Origin: Planctomycetota bacterium
GTDB taxonomy: Bacteria > Planctomycetota > UBA1135 > GCA-002686595
Assembly (NCBI GenBank): GCA_020638855.1
Contig: JACKHT010000001.1
Span: 186,001-250,000, forward strand
DNA length: 64,000 bases
Direction of reading: 5' to 3'
Below, in pieces: positions 17,189 through 25,595 of the stretch; positions within the stretch are counted from its first letter, which is position 1, and the number at the start of each line of letters is the position of its first letter. The notes below the pieces were generated by a model, which ran no database searches, had not been told where the DNA came from, and saw only the letters and a list, made by a program, of their open reading frames with translations. Position numbers and translations under genes: made by a program.

Positions 17189-17842
17189 ATGAAGCGAGCC
17201 GAGAAAGCCGCGCGCATCGCCGAAATCCTGGAACGGCTCTACCCCAATCCACCGATTCCGCTGGACCATCGCGATCCGTTCACCCTTTTGGTGGCGGTCT
17301 TGCTTTCGGCCCAAACCACCGACAAGAAGGTCAACGAAGTCACTCCGGACCTATTCCGTCTGGGCCCCACTCCTGCGGCAATGGCCCAACGTAGTGAGGC
17401 CGAGATCCTGCAGGTCATCCGCGTCCTGGGTCTGGCCCCCACCAAGGCCAAGAACGTGCGCAGGCTCTCCCAACTCTTGGTGGAACGGCATGGGGGTCAG
17501 GTGCCGCGCACCTTGGCCGAATTGGAAGCCTTGCCCGGGGTGGGTCACAAAACCGCCAGCGTGGTGATGGCGCAGGCTTTCGGCGTCCCCGCCTTCCCGG
17601 TCGATACCCACATCCACCGGTTGGCGGCTCGCTGGGGTTTGTCCGACGGGAGCTCGGTGGAGCGAACCGAGCGGGACCTCAAGAAGATCTTCCCCATGGA
17701 CCAGTGGAACCCCTTGCACCTGCGCATCATCTACTTCGGCCGCGAGTACTGTCCTGCCCGGGGACACGACCTAGAGGCTTGCCCCATCTGTTGCTTCGCG
17801 GCCAGCAAGAAGCGCAAGCTGGAAGAAGCCCGACGCAAATGA
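17189..17842 (+). CDS. nth: Endonuclease III, variant with non-canonical cysteine cluster
   Basis: 217 residues. Base-excision-repair DNA glycosylase/AP lyase for oxidised pyrimidines. The helix-hairpin-helix LPGVGHKTASVV carries the catalytic lysine K121, and VDTHIHRLAARW the catalytic aspartate D139. The C-terminus has C188-x9-C198-x2-C201 plus C202. The classical [4Fe-4S] spacing is C-x6-C-x2-C-x5-C, and no cysteine follows C202, so the cluster is either absent or held differently. Variants ending EYCPARGHDxxxCPxC are known to me in other phyla. It starts three bases after the carboxyltransferase stop, so it is probably cotranscribed, and is followed 57 bp later by frataxin. Confidence 0.93.
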   Translation: MKRAEKAARIAEILERLYPNPPIPLDHRDPFTLLVAVLLSAQTTDKKVNEVTPDLFRLGPTPAAMAQRSEAEILQVIRVLGLAPTKAKNVRRLSQLLVERHGGQVPRTLAELEALPGVGHKTASVVMAQAFGVPAFPVDTHIHRLAARWGLSDGSSVERTERDLKKIFPMDQWNPLHLRIIYFGREYCPARGHDLEACPICCFAASKKRKLEEARRK

Positions 17843-17899
17843 CCCGGAGCTCGCTCGCAGCGCTTCTCCATGGGCTATAGTGGGCCCGAGGTACACACC

Positions 17900-18241
17900 A
17901 TGGAACGCTCCCAATTCTTGAGTCTGGCGGACGCCTGCCTGAACCGCGTGGCGGACTGGCTGGAGGACTTTGACCCCGACGAAGTGGACTTTGGCAGCAG
18001 CGACGGAGTCGTCACGCTCGAGTTCCCAGACGGCACGAAGTACGTGCTCAATCGCCAAGCGGGCAACTTCCAAATGTGGTTTGCCGCAGGAGCTTCGGCT
18101 TGGCACTACGATTGGAGTGGTGACCAATGGCTCTGCGACAAGGACAGCCATCCGCTCTTGGAGCGTATCCAAGACGAAGTATCGAAGCGCCTCGGACGCA
18201 AAGTCGACGGGCTATTCGTTCGTAGCGGAACGCGGAGCTGA
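17900..18241 (+). CDS. cyaY: Frataxin-like iron donor protein
   Basis: 113 residues from the ATG at 17900 (MERSQFLSLAD). It matches frataxin/CyaY throughout: an acidic first helix (LADACLNRVADWLEDFDPDEVD), then DGVVTLEFPDGTKYVLNRQ, NFQMWFAA, and a closing helix (HPLLERIQDEVSKRLG). Frataxins bind iron and modulate cysteine-desulfurase-driven Fe-S cluster assembly. A cysteine desulfurase lies 11 kb away in this window. The coding end overlaps the convergent gene by 30 bp. CyaY is best known from Proteobacteria, so its presence here is noteworthy. Confidence 0.9.
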   Translation: MERSQFLSLADACLNRVADWLEDFDPDEVDFGSSDGVVTLEFPDGTKYVLNRQAGNFQMWFAAGASAWHYDWSGDQWLCDKDSHPLLERIQDEVSKRLGRKVDGLFVRSGTRS

Positions 18242-20515
18242 CACGGGCTTGAGCCAGGATGGGCGGGCGATGCTGCCCTGCAGCATGTTGCCCGGCGCCA
18301 TGCTCACGGCCTCGCCCCCCAAGAAACTGGGCAGTGACTTGAGCACGGGGTTGAGTTCTTCCAGCTTGAGGCTGACCATGTCCGCATCCAAGTCGATCGA
18401 TCCCGCCAAAGTCCCAACCGGGAATTCGAGTTCGTCGAAGTACACGCGCCCGCGATCGACCCGCAACGCGATCTCATGCACGGTGTTGGCATCGGCGCCC
18501 CAGGCCTCCGACCAATCCCGGTTCAAGGTGTACACGTCGTCGGTAAGCTCCGAAAACACGAACGAGCCACCCGTGATGTTCCAGCCCGAATTGCCAGGCT
18601 CGACCAAGAGATCCCGAAACTCCACGAGCCAGCCATCGCGGGTTCCACTTGGAATGCGGATCTTGGCGAGCCAGGGCAGGAAGCGGGCAAAGAAGCGCTC
18701 GTACGCGCCTCCCGGGGTGATCGGATCCAGTTCCAACATCCCGGGCACACTCGGTTCGCTCCACAATCGCTCCCGATCCAGGTACAGTGGGATCAGCGGA
18801 ACCCCAAGGGGCCGCGTCCCTTCCAGGCCTAGCTTCCAGGCATTCGTTTCTACACCATCTGGGCCGGGATAAAGGCCCGCTTCCAAGCGCAACGTGCAGG
18901 CCTTGCCCAGCATGTGCGTGGCGGTCACAGCCCAGGAGGGCATGTACCCTTGGAAGAAACTGGTCAGCGTATTGGAAAGGACCACCGACTGGATTTCTGG
19001 CTGGACGATGGGGAATGGGCTCCGCCCAAACCATTTCAATTCGAGGGTCGGAATCAGAGCCGAGGTGTCGCCGGTGGTCATGCTCAGCGAAGTCAACACC
19101 GTGTTGATGTTGTTGACGCGGTCCGCCGATGCAGCCGTGCTCAACTCCCCTCGCCCCACGCCTTCGATCGGGGAATAGGACCAATCCAAGGTCGCTTGAT
19201 CCAAGTTGAGCCCTTGGGCTCCGGCCAGCACCCCCCCATCGGCGGCGGCAGCCTTGAGGCTTACCTGCGCCATGGAAACCACTTGAACCTCGAAGGCACA
19301 AGCGGCCAACCACCCCTCAAGCAGGGGCAAATCGCGCCGCGGAGTCCCCACGCCGGACCGGAACGATCCGATGTAGAGATCCCAATTGCTTTGGTCGTTG
19401 GCTTCGGTGAACACGCCGATGGGCTCGGGAGGCTGGGGCAAAGCCAAGCTGAGGCTCCGCAGCCAGCTGCGCAACCCTTCATGGGATCCCATGCGCTGGA
19501 AGAACCCATCGCGCGGGCTCGCACCGCCCACTTCCCTGGGATTCTGCAGGCCCTCGACATCGGTAGGTTGCAGCTCCCAATGCGAACCATCGAAGGTACC
19601 GTGCAAGCTGCCGTAGTGGTCGAGCTTGCCCGAGGCCACGAGGTGGAAAGGAATGTTCTCCGTGGTTGCGCCTTCTCCGCCCAAGGTCAGGTGCAAGTCC
19701 AGGTTGGGACCCAGCAGCCAAGCCAAGCCTTCCGGAACGCCGAGCAACTTGCCAACCGCTTGGGTCGGAGCCTTCCAATCGACCTCTCCGGTCAGCGACT
19801 GCAATTCGAAGGTGGACCCCGCGCCCATCCAATCCAATTGAGCCTCGAGATTTCCTCCCTCGGCTAGGGGTGCCGTCAAGTGCAGGCGACCCGGACCATT
19901 GGGGTCCCACTCCAAAGCAAACTCCACCGCCGAGAAGGCCGTACCGCCCGCCTGCGAGCGTTCGTCTTCGACCCAGAGCGAAGCGATCGTGCCGCGGTAG
20001 GAGGCCTTGGAAGAAAACAGGGATCGATCGAAGAACGGAGAATCCGACCCGTGCTCCGAGCGCGGGCTCAAGCGCTCCAAAAGGCTGCACTCCCCCCGGG
20101 AATCGATGCGCAACACCATTTCGTCCAGCTCCAGGCCCACATTTTGCGGCAACACACCGTCGGTCCAATGGTGACTGGAGAGCGCGGGGATCACGAGCTC
20201 GCCGCGTACCAACGGAGCGCCGTCCTTGTCCGCCAGTCGCAGCCCATGCACGCGCCCCGGAGTGGTCCAATGCAAGTCGCAGGAGTCATGCTCGAGGACC
20301 CCGCGAATCTGGTTGTTCAAGCTGTGGAAACGCGACTGCCCTAGGGCAGAACCCATCATACGCGGTCCCAGACCCCACACCCCGATGGCCACCCCAACCA
20401 CCATGCAAACCAGCGCCAAGCCCGTCCAGCGCAGGAAGCGCGGCAGGTTTCCGGGCGCATCGGCCGGTAAGAGGATGGAGGTCTGGGAGCTGGGCATGGC
20501 TGGTGGGCTACCCAT
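18212..20515 (-). CDS. Large membrane-anchored protein, AsmA/DUF3971-like appearance
   Basis: 767 residues from the ATG at 20515 (MGSPPAMPSSQT); the ATG at 20497 is an alternative. A single N-terminal membrane helix (about residues 27-48, LALVCMVVGVAIGVWGLG) follows a short cytoplasmic tail. The rest is a long beta-rich extracytoplasmic region with repeated amphipathic strands, reminiscent of AsmA/TamB-like proteins. The conserved-looking end includes GSIDLDADMVSLKLEELNPVL. I do not recognise a definite family. It is the last gene of the leftward block, 20 bp after yqgE, and overlaps cyaY tail to tail by 30 bp. Confidence 0.72.
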   Translation of the reverse strand: MGSPPAMPSSQTSILLPADAPGNLPRFLRWTGLALVCMVVGVAIGVWGLGPRMMGSALGQSRFHSLNNQIRGVLEHDSCDLHWTTPGRVHGLRLADKDGAPLVRGELVIPALSSHHWTDGVLPQNVGLELDEMVLRIDSRGECSLLERLSPRSEHGSDSPFFDRSLFSSKASYRGTIASLWVEDERSQAGGTAFSAVEFALEWDPNGPGRLHLTAPLAEGGNLEAQLDWMGAGSTFELQSLTGEVDWKAPTQAVGKLLGVPEGLAWLLGPNLDLHLTLGGEGATTENIPFHLVASGKLDHYGSLHGTFDGSHWELQPTDVEGLQNPREVGGASPRDGFFQRMGSHEGLRSWLRSLSLALPQPPEPIGVFTEANDQSNWDLYIGSFRSGVGTPRRDLPLLEGWLAACAFEVQVVSMAQVSLKAAAADGGVLAGAQGLNLDQATLDWSYSPIEGVGRGELSTAASADRVNNINTVLTSLSMTTGDTSALIPTLELKWFGRSPFPIVQPEIQSVVLSNTLTSFFQGYMPSWAVTATHMLGKACTLRLEAGLYPGPDGVETNAWKLGLEGTRPLGVPLIPLYLDRERLWSEPSVPGMLELDPITPGGAYERFFARFLPWLAKIRIPSGTRDGWLVEFRDLLVEPGNSGWNITGGSFVFSELTDDVYTLNRDWSEAWGADANTVHEIALRVDRGRVYFDELEFPVGTLAGSIDLDADMVSLKLEELNPVLKSLPSFLGGEAVSMAPGNMLQGSIARPSWLKPVSAPRSATNE

Positions 20516-20535
20516 GGATTGGGATTTGGGGCCGC

Positions 20536-21105
20536 TCAATTCCAGGTGGGATCTGGGGGCTGTTGCGCAAGGTACCGCCCGCCGGGCCCTTGGGCACGCA
20601 AGACCCGGCGCCAAACCTCTTCGCGGGACTGTCCGTGGCATTCAAAGGGAAGCTCCTTGGATCCCCCCAGGACCAACCAGGAGCCCTCCGCGATTTCCCG
20701 GTCGAGCTGGTCCCGGCCCCACCCCGAATAGCCCACGTAGAGCCGCAGGGGCTCATCTTCCCCATGGGGATCCTGCAACGCCTCGGTCAAATCGCCGTAG
20801 GCCCCTCCCAACCAAAGCCCTGGGAAAACTTCCAGGCCACCTCCGATTCGGCCCGGCAAACGGTGCAAAAAGTGCAATTGATCGCGCCCAACGGGGCCCC
20901 CCAGGAACACCGGCTGGCGGCAGGCTTCGAGCTCTTCATGCCCCGAGAGCAGGTCCCCCGCCTCGAATCCGCTGGCTTCGTTGAGGGCAAATCCCATCGC
21001 CCCCTCCGCTCCGTACGAGCACAGGAGCACCACCGAATGCATGAAGTTCGGGTCCTGCAGTTGGGGCGAAGCCACCAGCAAGGCGCCCGCCTTGAGGGGG
21101 GCCAT
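20536..21105 (-). CDS. YqgE/AlgH family protein
   Basis: 189 residues from the ATG at 21105 (MAPLKAGALLVASPQL). Typical YqgE features: GALLVASPQLQDPNFMHSVV, FALNEASG, VFLGGPVGRDQLHFLH, GGAYGDLTEAL and LYVGYSGWGRDQLDREI. The structure is known but the function is not; in some bacteria the gene is linked to alginate or nucleotide-stress control. It starts 17 bp after rlmD and ends 20 bp before the next gene, within the leftward block. Confidence 0.93.
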   Translation of the reverse strand: MAPLKAGALLVASPQLQDPNFMHSVVLLCSYGAEGAMGFALNEASGFEAGDLLSGHEELEACRQPVFLGGPVGRDQLHFLHRLPGRIGGGLEVFPGLWLGGAYGDLTEALQDPHGEDEPLRLYVGYSGWGRDQLDREIAEGSWLVLGGSKELPFECHGQSREEVWRRVLRAQGPGGRYLAQQPPDPTWN

Positions 21106-21122
21106 CGGAATCGAATCCTGGC

Positions 21123-22571
21123 TCACCGGGAGCGTTCCAGGGTCAAGACGCATTCCACATGGGGCGTGTGGGGAAACAGGTCCAAGGGACGAACCCGTAT
21201 CAAAACCCAGCCTTGCTCCTGCAGTCCGCGTAGGTCGCGGGCCGCATTGCTCACGTTGCACGAAACGTACACCATGCGTTGGCCCTCCAGACCTTCCAGT
21301 GCAGCCAACATCTTGGGGTGCAGCCCCACCCGGGGCGGGTCGACGATGATGACATCGGGGCGCGGCCGATTCCCTGCCGCCAATTGCTCGAGCACATCGC
21401 CCAGTACAAACTCCGCCCGATCGTGCCCCAAGCGTTCGGCGTTCTCGATCGCATCCTGCACGGCCGATTCGACCTTCTCGAAGCCCAACAGTTGCCCCCC
21501 CGGAGGCACCACCATCAGCCCCAGGATGCCCGTGCCGCAGTACAGGTCGTAGACCACTTGGTGGGGTCCTTGGGAGACCTCTTCGCGCACGACTTCGATC
21601 AGTCGTTCGGCTTGCTGGGTGTTGGTTTGGAAGAACGACTTGGGTCGGATGCTGAATTCGGCACCCAAAAGACGCTCGGCAATCGCTCCGGTGCCATAAA
21701 GCACCCGGTCCCACTCGCCCCAAGCGACCGTGGCCAAGCCGCTGTGCACCCCTTGGACCACCGTCGTGATTTCGGGGTGGGCGGCTACCAGGTCCAATGC
21801 ATAGGCGAGGACCGTTTCATGGGCGTCTTCGCTAGTCACCAAGTACACCAGGACCTCTCCGCTATGCCAGCCCTGGCGCAGGACAAGGTGGCGTAGCAAG
21901 CCTTGGTGTTGCTTGAGGTCCCAAGCGGTTAGGCCCCGGGCTTGGGCTAGGCGCCTTGCGCTGTTGACGATCTCCGCCGCCCCGGGAAAGGCGATCGAGC
22001 ACTCGTGGATGTTGAGCACTTTGTCGTGACGGAAGGGAACGTGCAGGCCTAGGGCGAAATGGGCTTCCACCGCCTCTTCCTCGCCCGCTTCCACCCAACG
22101 TCGCGAACCGAAGGTGAAGTCCATCTTGTTGCGGTAGCCAAACGGGTCTTCCATGCCCAGTACGGGCTCGACCACCGCTTGCCCCAGCACCTCCTGCTGG
22201 CTCAAGGCGCGCTCGACCCCAGCGCGCAGCTGCACGAGTTGTTCGGCGTAGTCCAAGTTTTGGAAGGAGCAGCCACCGCACACGCCAAAGTGTGCACAGC
22301 GTGCTTCGACATAGTGGGGTCCCCGGTCGAGCCACTCCAAACGCTTGCCATCGACGTGCGCTCCGCGGCGCCGGACAACCTCGACCTCGACCACGGAACC
22401 CGGAGGTGCATGGCGCACGGCAACTTGGAAGCGACCGAAGGGTGGCCATTCGACCCACCCCATCCCTTGGCCTTTCGAATCCAGGCGCTCGATGGTGACC
22501 GTCAAGCGGTCGCCGCGGCGGGGCTTGTGGTTGTACTGGGTCGGTACGGTTTCCGATTGCATAGGATCCAT
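21123..22571 (-). CDS. rlmD: 23S rRNA (uracil-5-)-methyltransferase RlmD/RumA-type
   Basis: 482 residues from ATG 22571 (or 22562). It has an N-terminal TRAM domain (about 20-80, GDRLTVTIERLDSKGQGMG), an iron-sulfur motif with C92, C98 and C101 (CAHFGVCGGC) and a further cysteine in NIHECSIAF, then a class I SAM methyltransferase domain with VYDLYCGTGILG, IIVDPPRVGLHP and the catalytic cysteine in YVSCNVSNAARDL (C438). It methylates C5 of uracil in 23S rRNA (U1939 in E. coli) or a related target; TrmA-family specificity cannot be proven from sequence alone. It sits 60 bp after trmL in the same block. Confidence 0.9.
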   Translation of the reverse strand: MDPMQSETVPTQYNHKPRRGDRLTVTIERLDSKGQGMGWVEWPPFGRFQVAVRHAPPGSVVEVEVVRRRGAHVDGKRLEWLDRGPHYVEARCAHFGVCGGCSFQNLDYAEQLVQLRAGVERALSQQEVLGQAVVEPVLGMEDPFGYRNKMDFTFGSRRWVEAGEEEAVEAHFALGLHVPFRHDKVLNIHECSIAFPGAAEIVNSARRLAQARGLTAWDLKQHQGLLRHLVLRQGWHSGEVLVYLVTSEDAHETVLAYALDLVAAHPEITTVVQGVHSGLATVAWGEWDRVLYGTGAIAERLLGAEFSIRPKSFFQTNTQQAERLIEVVREEVSQGPHQVVYDLYCGTGILGLMVVPPGGQLLGFEKVESAVQDAIENAERLGHDRAEFVLGDVLEQLAAGNRPRPDVIIVDPPRVGLHPKMLAALEGLEGQRMVYVSCNVSNAARDLRGLQEQGWVLIRVRPLDLFPHTPHVECVLTLERSR

Positions 22572-22631
22572 AGCTTGGGGTCGAAGGCTACGCCCGTCCA
22601 GCAAAGAAGCGCGGGGCGCGGCTGGAGCCGA

Positions 22632-23195
22632 TCAAGGGAGCTCGAAGCCACGCTCAGCGGCGCGGCGCGGAGAGCCGGAGTCGGGGGTTCCCGGCAAGGG
22701 CTCGTAGGTACCGTCGTTGTCAGGCAATGGCAATCCGGCCGCGACCATGGCGGTGTAGAGCCCCACAGCGATCGTATTGGCCAAATTCAAGCTGCGCACA
22801 CCTTGGCGAATGGGCAAGTACACGCGACCACCCGGAGCCAACGCTTGAACTTCGGCCGGCAGCCCCTTGGACTCCGATCCAAACACGAGCACGTCGTCGG
22901 GGGCGAAGCGGGAAGCGAACAACGACGTGCCGCCCCGAGCGCTGAAACAACGCAAACGCTCGGCCACCGGGCGCTCGGATCCGCTAGCGAGGACTTCCAA
23001 AGCACTTGGCCAATCCTCATGAACCGCGAGTTGCACCAAGGGCCAATAATCCAAGCCCGCACGCTTGAGGTAGCGGTCGTCGAGGGAAAACCCCAGCGGT
23101 TTCACCAGGTGCAAGCGGACCCCCAGCGCGGCGGTCAAACGCCCCGCGCAACCCGAATTGTGGGGAATCTCTGGGTGCACAAGGACCACATCCAT
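22632..23195 (-). CDS. trmL: tRNA (cytidine/uridine-34-2'-O)-methyltransferase, SpoU family
   Basis: 187 residues. Knotted SPOUT methyltransferase: VHPEIPHNSGCAGRL at the start (motif 1), LVFGSESKGLP (motif 2) and YLPIRQGVRSLNLANTIAVGLY (motif 3), the pattern of TrmL, which modifies the wobble base of leucine tRNAs. The last 25 residues are a non-conserved polar tail. It lies 70 bp after the DUF58 gene and 60 bp before rlmD, grouping two RNA-modification enzymes. Confidence 0.92.
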   Translation of the reverse strand: MDVVLVHPEIPHNSGCAGRLTAALGVRLHLVKPLGFSLDDRYLKRAGLDYWPLVQLAVHEDWPSALEVLASGSERPVAERLRCFSARGGTSLFASRFAPDDVLVFGSESKGLPAEVQALAPGGRVYLPIRQGVRSLNLANTIAVGLYTAMVAAGLPLPDNDGTYEPLPGTPDSGSPRRAAERGFELP

Positions 23196-23265
23196 GGCGC
23201 GTAGGATACCGGGCGAGCGAGCCGCTGCTAGCGAACAAGCACGAGATCTCGGCGCGGGACGCTGG

Positions 23266-24570
23266 CTACAGTCGGCCCGAAGCCTTCAGATCCAGGTACT
23301 CGCTGGCCAAGGCCACGGGTAGGTCCTTGGGCAGCAAGTCCAGCGCGAGCATTCCGCGCGCCCGCAGCTCCGCCAGAAACTCGGCGCGCTGCTGGACGTA
23401 CAGGCTCGCCGCCCCAAACCGCCAGGCGTCGGCTTCGTTCTCCACCGGCCGATCGAGCCACTCCTGGACGCTGGTCTCGCGCAAACTGGCGATCAGCACC
23501 AAGTGCCGCCGACTCAAGACACGGTGCGCACGGAGCACGTCGTCTTTGTCCTCAGGCCGCAATTGGGTCAACAGCACCACCAGCGAGCGGCGGGGCTCCC
23601 GGCGCAACACCTCGCGCGCTCCGGACTCCATGTCCGACACGGCGCGGGTGGCTTGGTAGTCGTACACCGCCCGCAGCACAGCAGGCATGCCTTTGGGCCC
23701 CTGAACCGGTGGCATCCAGCGTCGGACGCCACCATAGGCGGCAATCGCCACCCGATCCCCTTGTCGCAGGGCCACGTAGGCCACCAGCAGCAGGGCATTC
23801 AAACTGTGATCCAGAAGCGGCACGCCCCCATCGAAGGCGCGCATGCGCTGGCCACAGTCCACCAAGAACGTGATGCGCTGGTTGCGTTCTTCCTGGTAAT
23901 CGCGAACGATCAAATGGGACCGCCGTGCGGTCGCCTTCCAATCCACCGTGGTGATGGCATCGCCCTCGCGGTATTCGCGCAGCTGATGGAACTCGGCCCC
24001 GACGCCCCGTAGGCGCCGACGCCGGACCCCAGTCGCCGATGGGCGCCCCTGCAAGGCCATCAACGCATAGCGTACGACCGGCGCATAATCGGGGAACACG
24101 CGCAATCGCTGCGATGGCCCCAGTCGGCGCACCGCTTCGAGCCAGCGGCCGGGGGAATGGAAGCGCACATGGAAGGCACCCAGTTCCGCATCGCCACGCT
24201 GCAAGAAACGCACGCGATAGGTGACCTGCCGGACTTCCCCCGGCTGCAGGGTGAGCGAAAGCGGCATGCCCTCGAACTCCGCTTGGTTGGGCAGGTCGTC
24301 GAAGACTTCCAAGTGCTGCGCGCAGGGAGCCTGGGACTCCAAGCGCAAAGTGAGCGTCCCCCACTGACCGCGGGCGAAAGCTTCGGGCCCATGCCGGGTG
24401 AGGATAGGCGCACGCTGCCAAGTGCGACGCAACGCCTGGTAGGCGCAGACCCCCAGCCCCCCCAGCAACCCGATCAAGCCGCACACCGCTCCCCACGGGG
24501 TGAAGAGCGCCAGGGTGGTTCCAACGAACCACACAGCGATCCATTGCAGCAAGCGACGTCCGGGCAACAT
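23266..24570 (-). CDS. DUF58 protein with degenerate von Willebrand metal site
   Basis: 434 residues from the ATG at 24570 (MLPGRRLLQWIAVW). Two adjacent membrane segments lie at about 8-45. The DUF58 core is at about 215-280: FHQLREYREGDAITTVDWKATARRSHLIVRDY. A von Willebrand-like fold follows, but its metal site reads LVDCGQRM rather than DxSxS. DUF58 proteins work with MoxR ATPases in membrane or enzyme-maturation complexes. The gene follows moxR by 16 bp in the leftward cluster. The second DUF58 in this window (47424-48359) keeps the DxSxS motif and lacks the membrane segments. Confidence 0.9.
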   Translation of the reverse strand: MLPGRRLLQWIAVWFVGTTLALFTPWGAVCGLIGLLGGLGVCAYQALRRTWQRAPILTRHGPEAFARGQWGTLTLRLESQAPCAQHLEVFDDLPNQAEFEGMPLSLTLQPGEVRQVTYRVRFLQRGDAELGAFHVRFHSPGRWLEAVRRLGPSQRLRVFPDYAPVVRYALMALQGRPSATGVRRRRLRGVGAEFHQLREYREGDAITTVDWKATARRSHLIVRDYQEERNQRITFLVDCGQRMRAFDGGVPLLDHSLNALLLVAYVALRQGDRVAIAAYGGVRRWMPPVQGPKGMPAVLRAVYDYQATRAVSDMESGAREVLRREPRRSLVVLLTQLRPEDKDDVLRAHRVLSRRHLVLIASLRETSVQEWLDRPVENEADAWRFGAASLYVQQRAEFLAELRARGMLALDLLPKDLPVALASEYLDLKASGRL

Positions 24571-24586
24571 GGGAGCGAAGGCGGAT

Positions 24587-25591
24587 CTAGGACCGCGGAG
24601 CTGCGACTTGGTCGAGCACTTCCAACAGGATGGAATCGGCGCCGCGCCCCTCGAGCGCGAGCTCTGGGGCGGGCACGACCCGATGGCGCAGGGCCGGCAA
24701 GGCGATCTCGCGCAAGTCATCGGGCAAAACAAAGTCCCGGCCCGCCAAGAATGCCTTGGCACGGGCGGTGCGTACCAGCGCGATCGCACCGCGCGGTCCG
24801 GCGCCGATCGACAGCCCCGGCGAATTCCGCGTGGCGCGGCAGATGTCCACCGCATAACGCGCCACGGATTCCTCTACGTGCAGCTGGGCCACTTGGTTTT
24901 GGGCTTCGACGATGTCCTCCGGCCCCGCCACGGCCATCACGTCTTGCAGCTGGAACTGGCTCCCGGTCCGACCGGTGGTGACACTTTGCACCACGGTCAG
25001 CTCCTCCTCGGCGCTCGGATACGTCAGCACCACCTTGAGCAGGAAACGATCCAACTGGGCCTCGGGCAAGGGGTACGTGCCTTCCTGCTCGATCGGGTTC
25101 TGGGTCGCAAACACCATGAACGGTTCGTCGAGCACCGAGGTGTGCCCATCGATGGTGATCTGGCGCTCCTGCATCACTTCCAAAAGGGCAGCCTGGGTGC
25201 GCGCCGGAGCGCGGTTGATCTCATCGGCCAGCAACAAGTTGGTGAAGGCCGGCCCGCGCTTGAGCCGAAAACTGCCCGTCGCGGCCTCGTACACGGTATG
25301 CCCCACCACGTCGGACGGCATCAGGTCAGGGGTGAATTGCACGCGGGCAAAACGACCGTGCATAGCGCGGGCCAGGGCCGTCACCAACAAGGTCTTGCCC
25401 AACCCTGGAACCCCTTCGAGCAACACGTGGCCTGCAGCCAGGAGTGCCACCAGCGCCTGGTCTAAGACGTCATGTTGGCCGATGAGTGCCTTCGAAACCT
25501 CGCCGCGCAACTCGCTCATGGTCGTCGAGCGGGTGACGGGCGTGGGGTGGCCCGGCAGGCCGGGCTGGGAATCGACGTGGGGATCGTTCAT
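24587..25591 (-). CDS. MoxR-family AAA+ ATPase (cluster 1)
   Basis: 334 residues. Walker A is in LLEGVPGLGKTLL (about 57-69), Walker B in LLLADEINRAPARTQAALLE (about 121-140), with sensor 1 ATQNPIEQEGTYPLPEAQLDRF. MoxR ATPases act as chaperones that remodel partner VWA/DUF58 proteins. It begins four bases after the DUF4350 gene stop and ends 16 bp before DUF58. The N-terminal 25 residues are variable, and an internal ATG at M25 (MSELRGEVSK) is an alternative start. Confidence 0.94.
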   Translation of the reverse strand: MNDPHVDSQPGLPGHPTPVTRSTTMSELRGEVSKALIGQHDVLDQALVALLAAGHVLLEGVPGLGKTLLVTALARAMHGRFARVQFTPDLMPSDVVGHTVYEAATGSFRLKRGPAFTNLLLADEINRAPARTQAALLEVMQERQITIDGHTSVLDEPFMVFATQNPIEQEGTYPLPEAQLDRFLLKVVLTYPSAEEELTVVQSVTTGRTGSQFQLQDVMAVAGPEDIVEAQNQVAQLHVEESVARYAVDICRATRNSPGLSIGAGPRGAIALVRTARAKAFLAGRDFVLPDDLREIALPALRHRVVPAPELALEGRGADSILLEVLDQVAAPRS

Positions 25592-25595
25592 AGGG

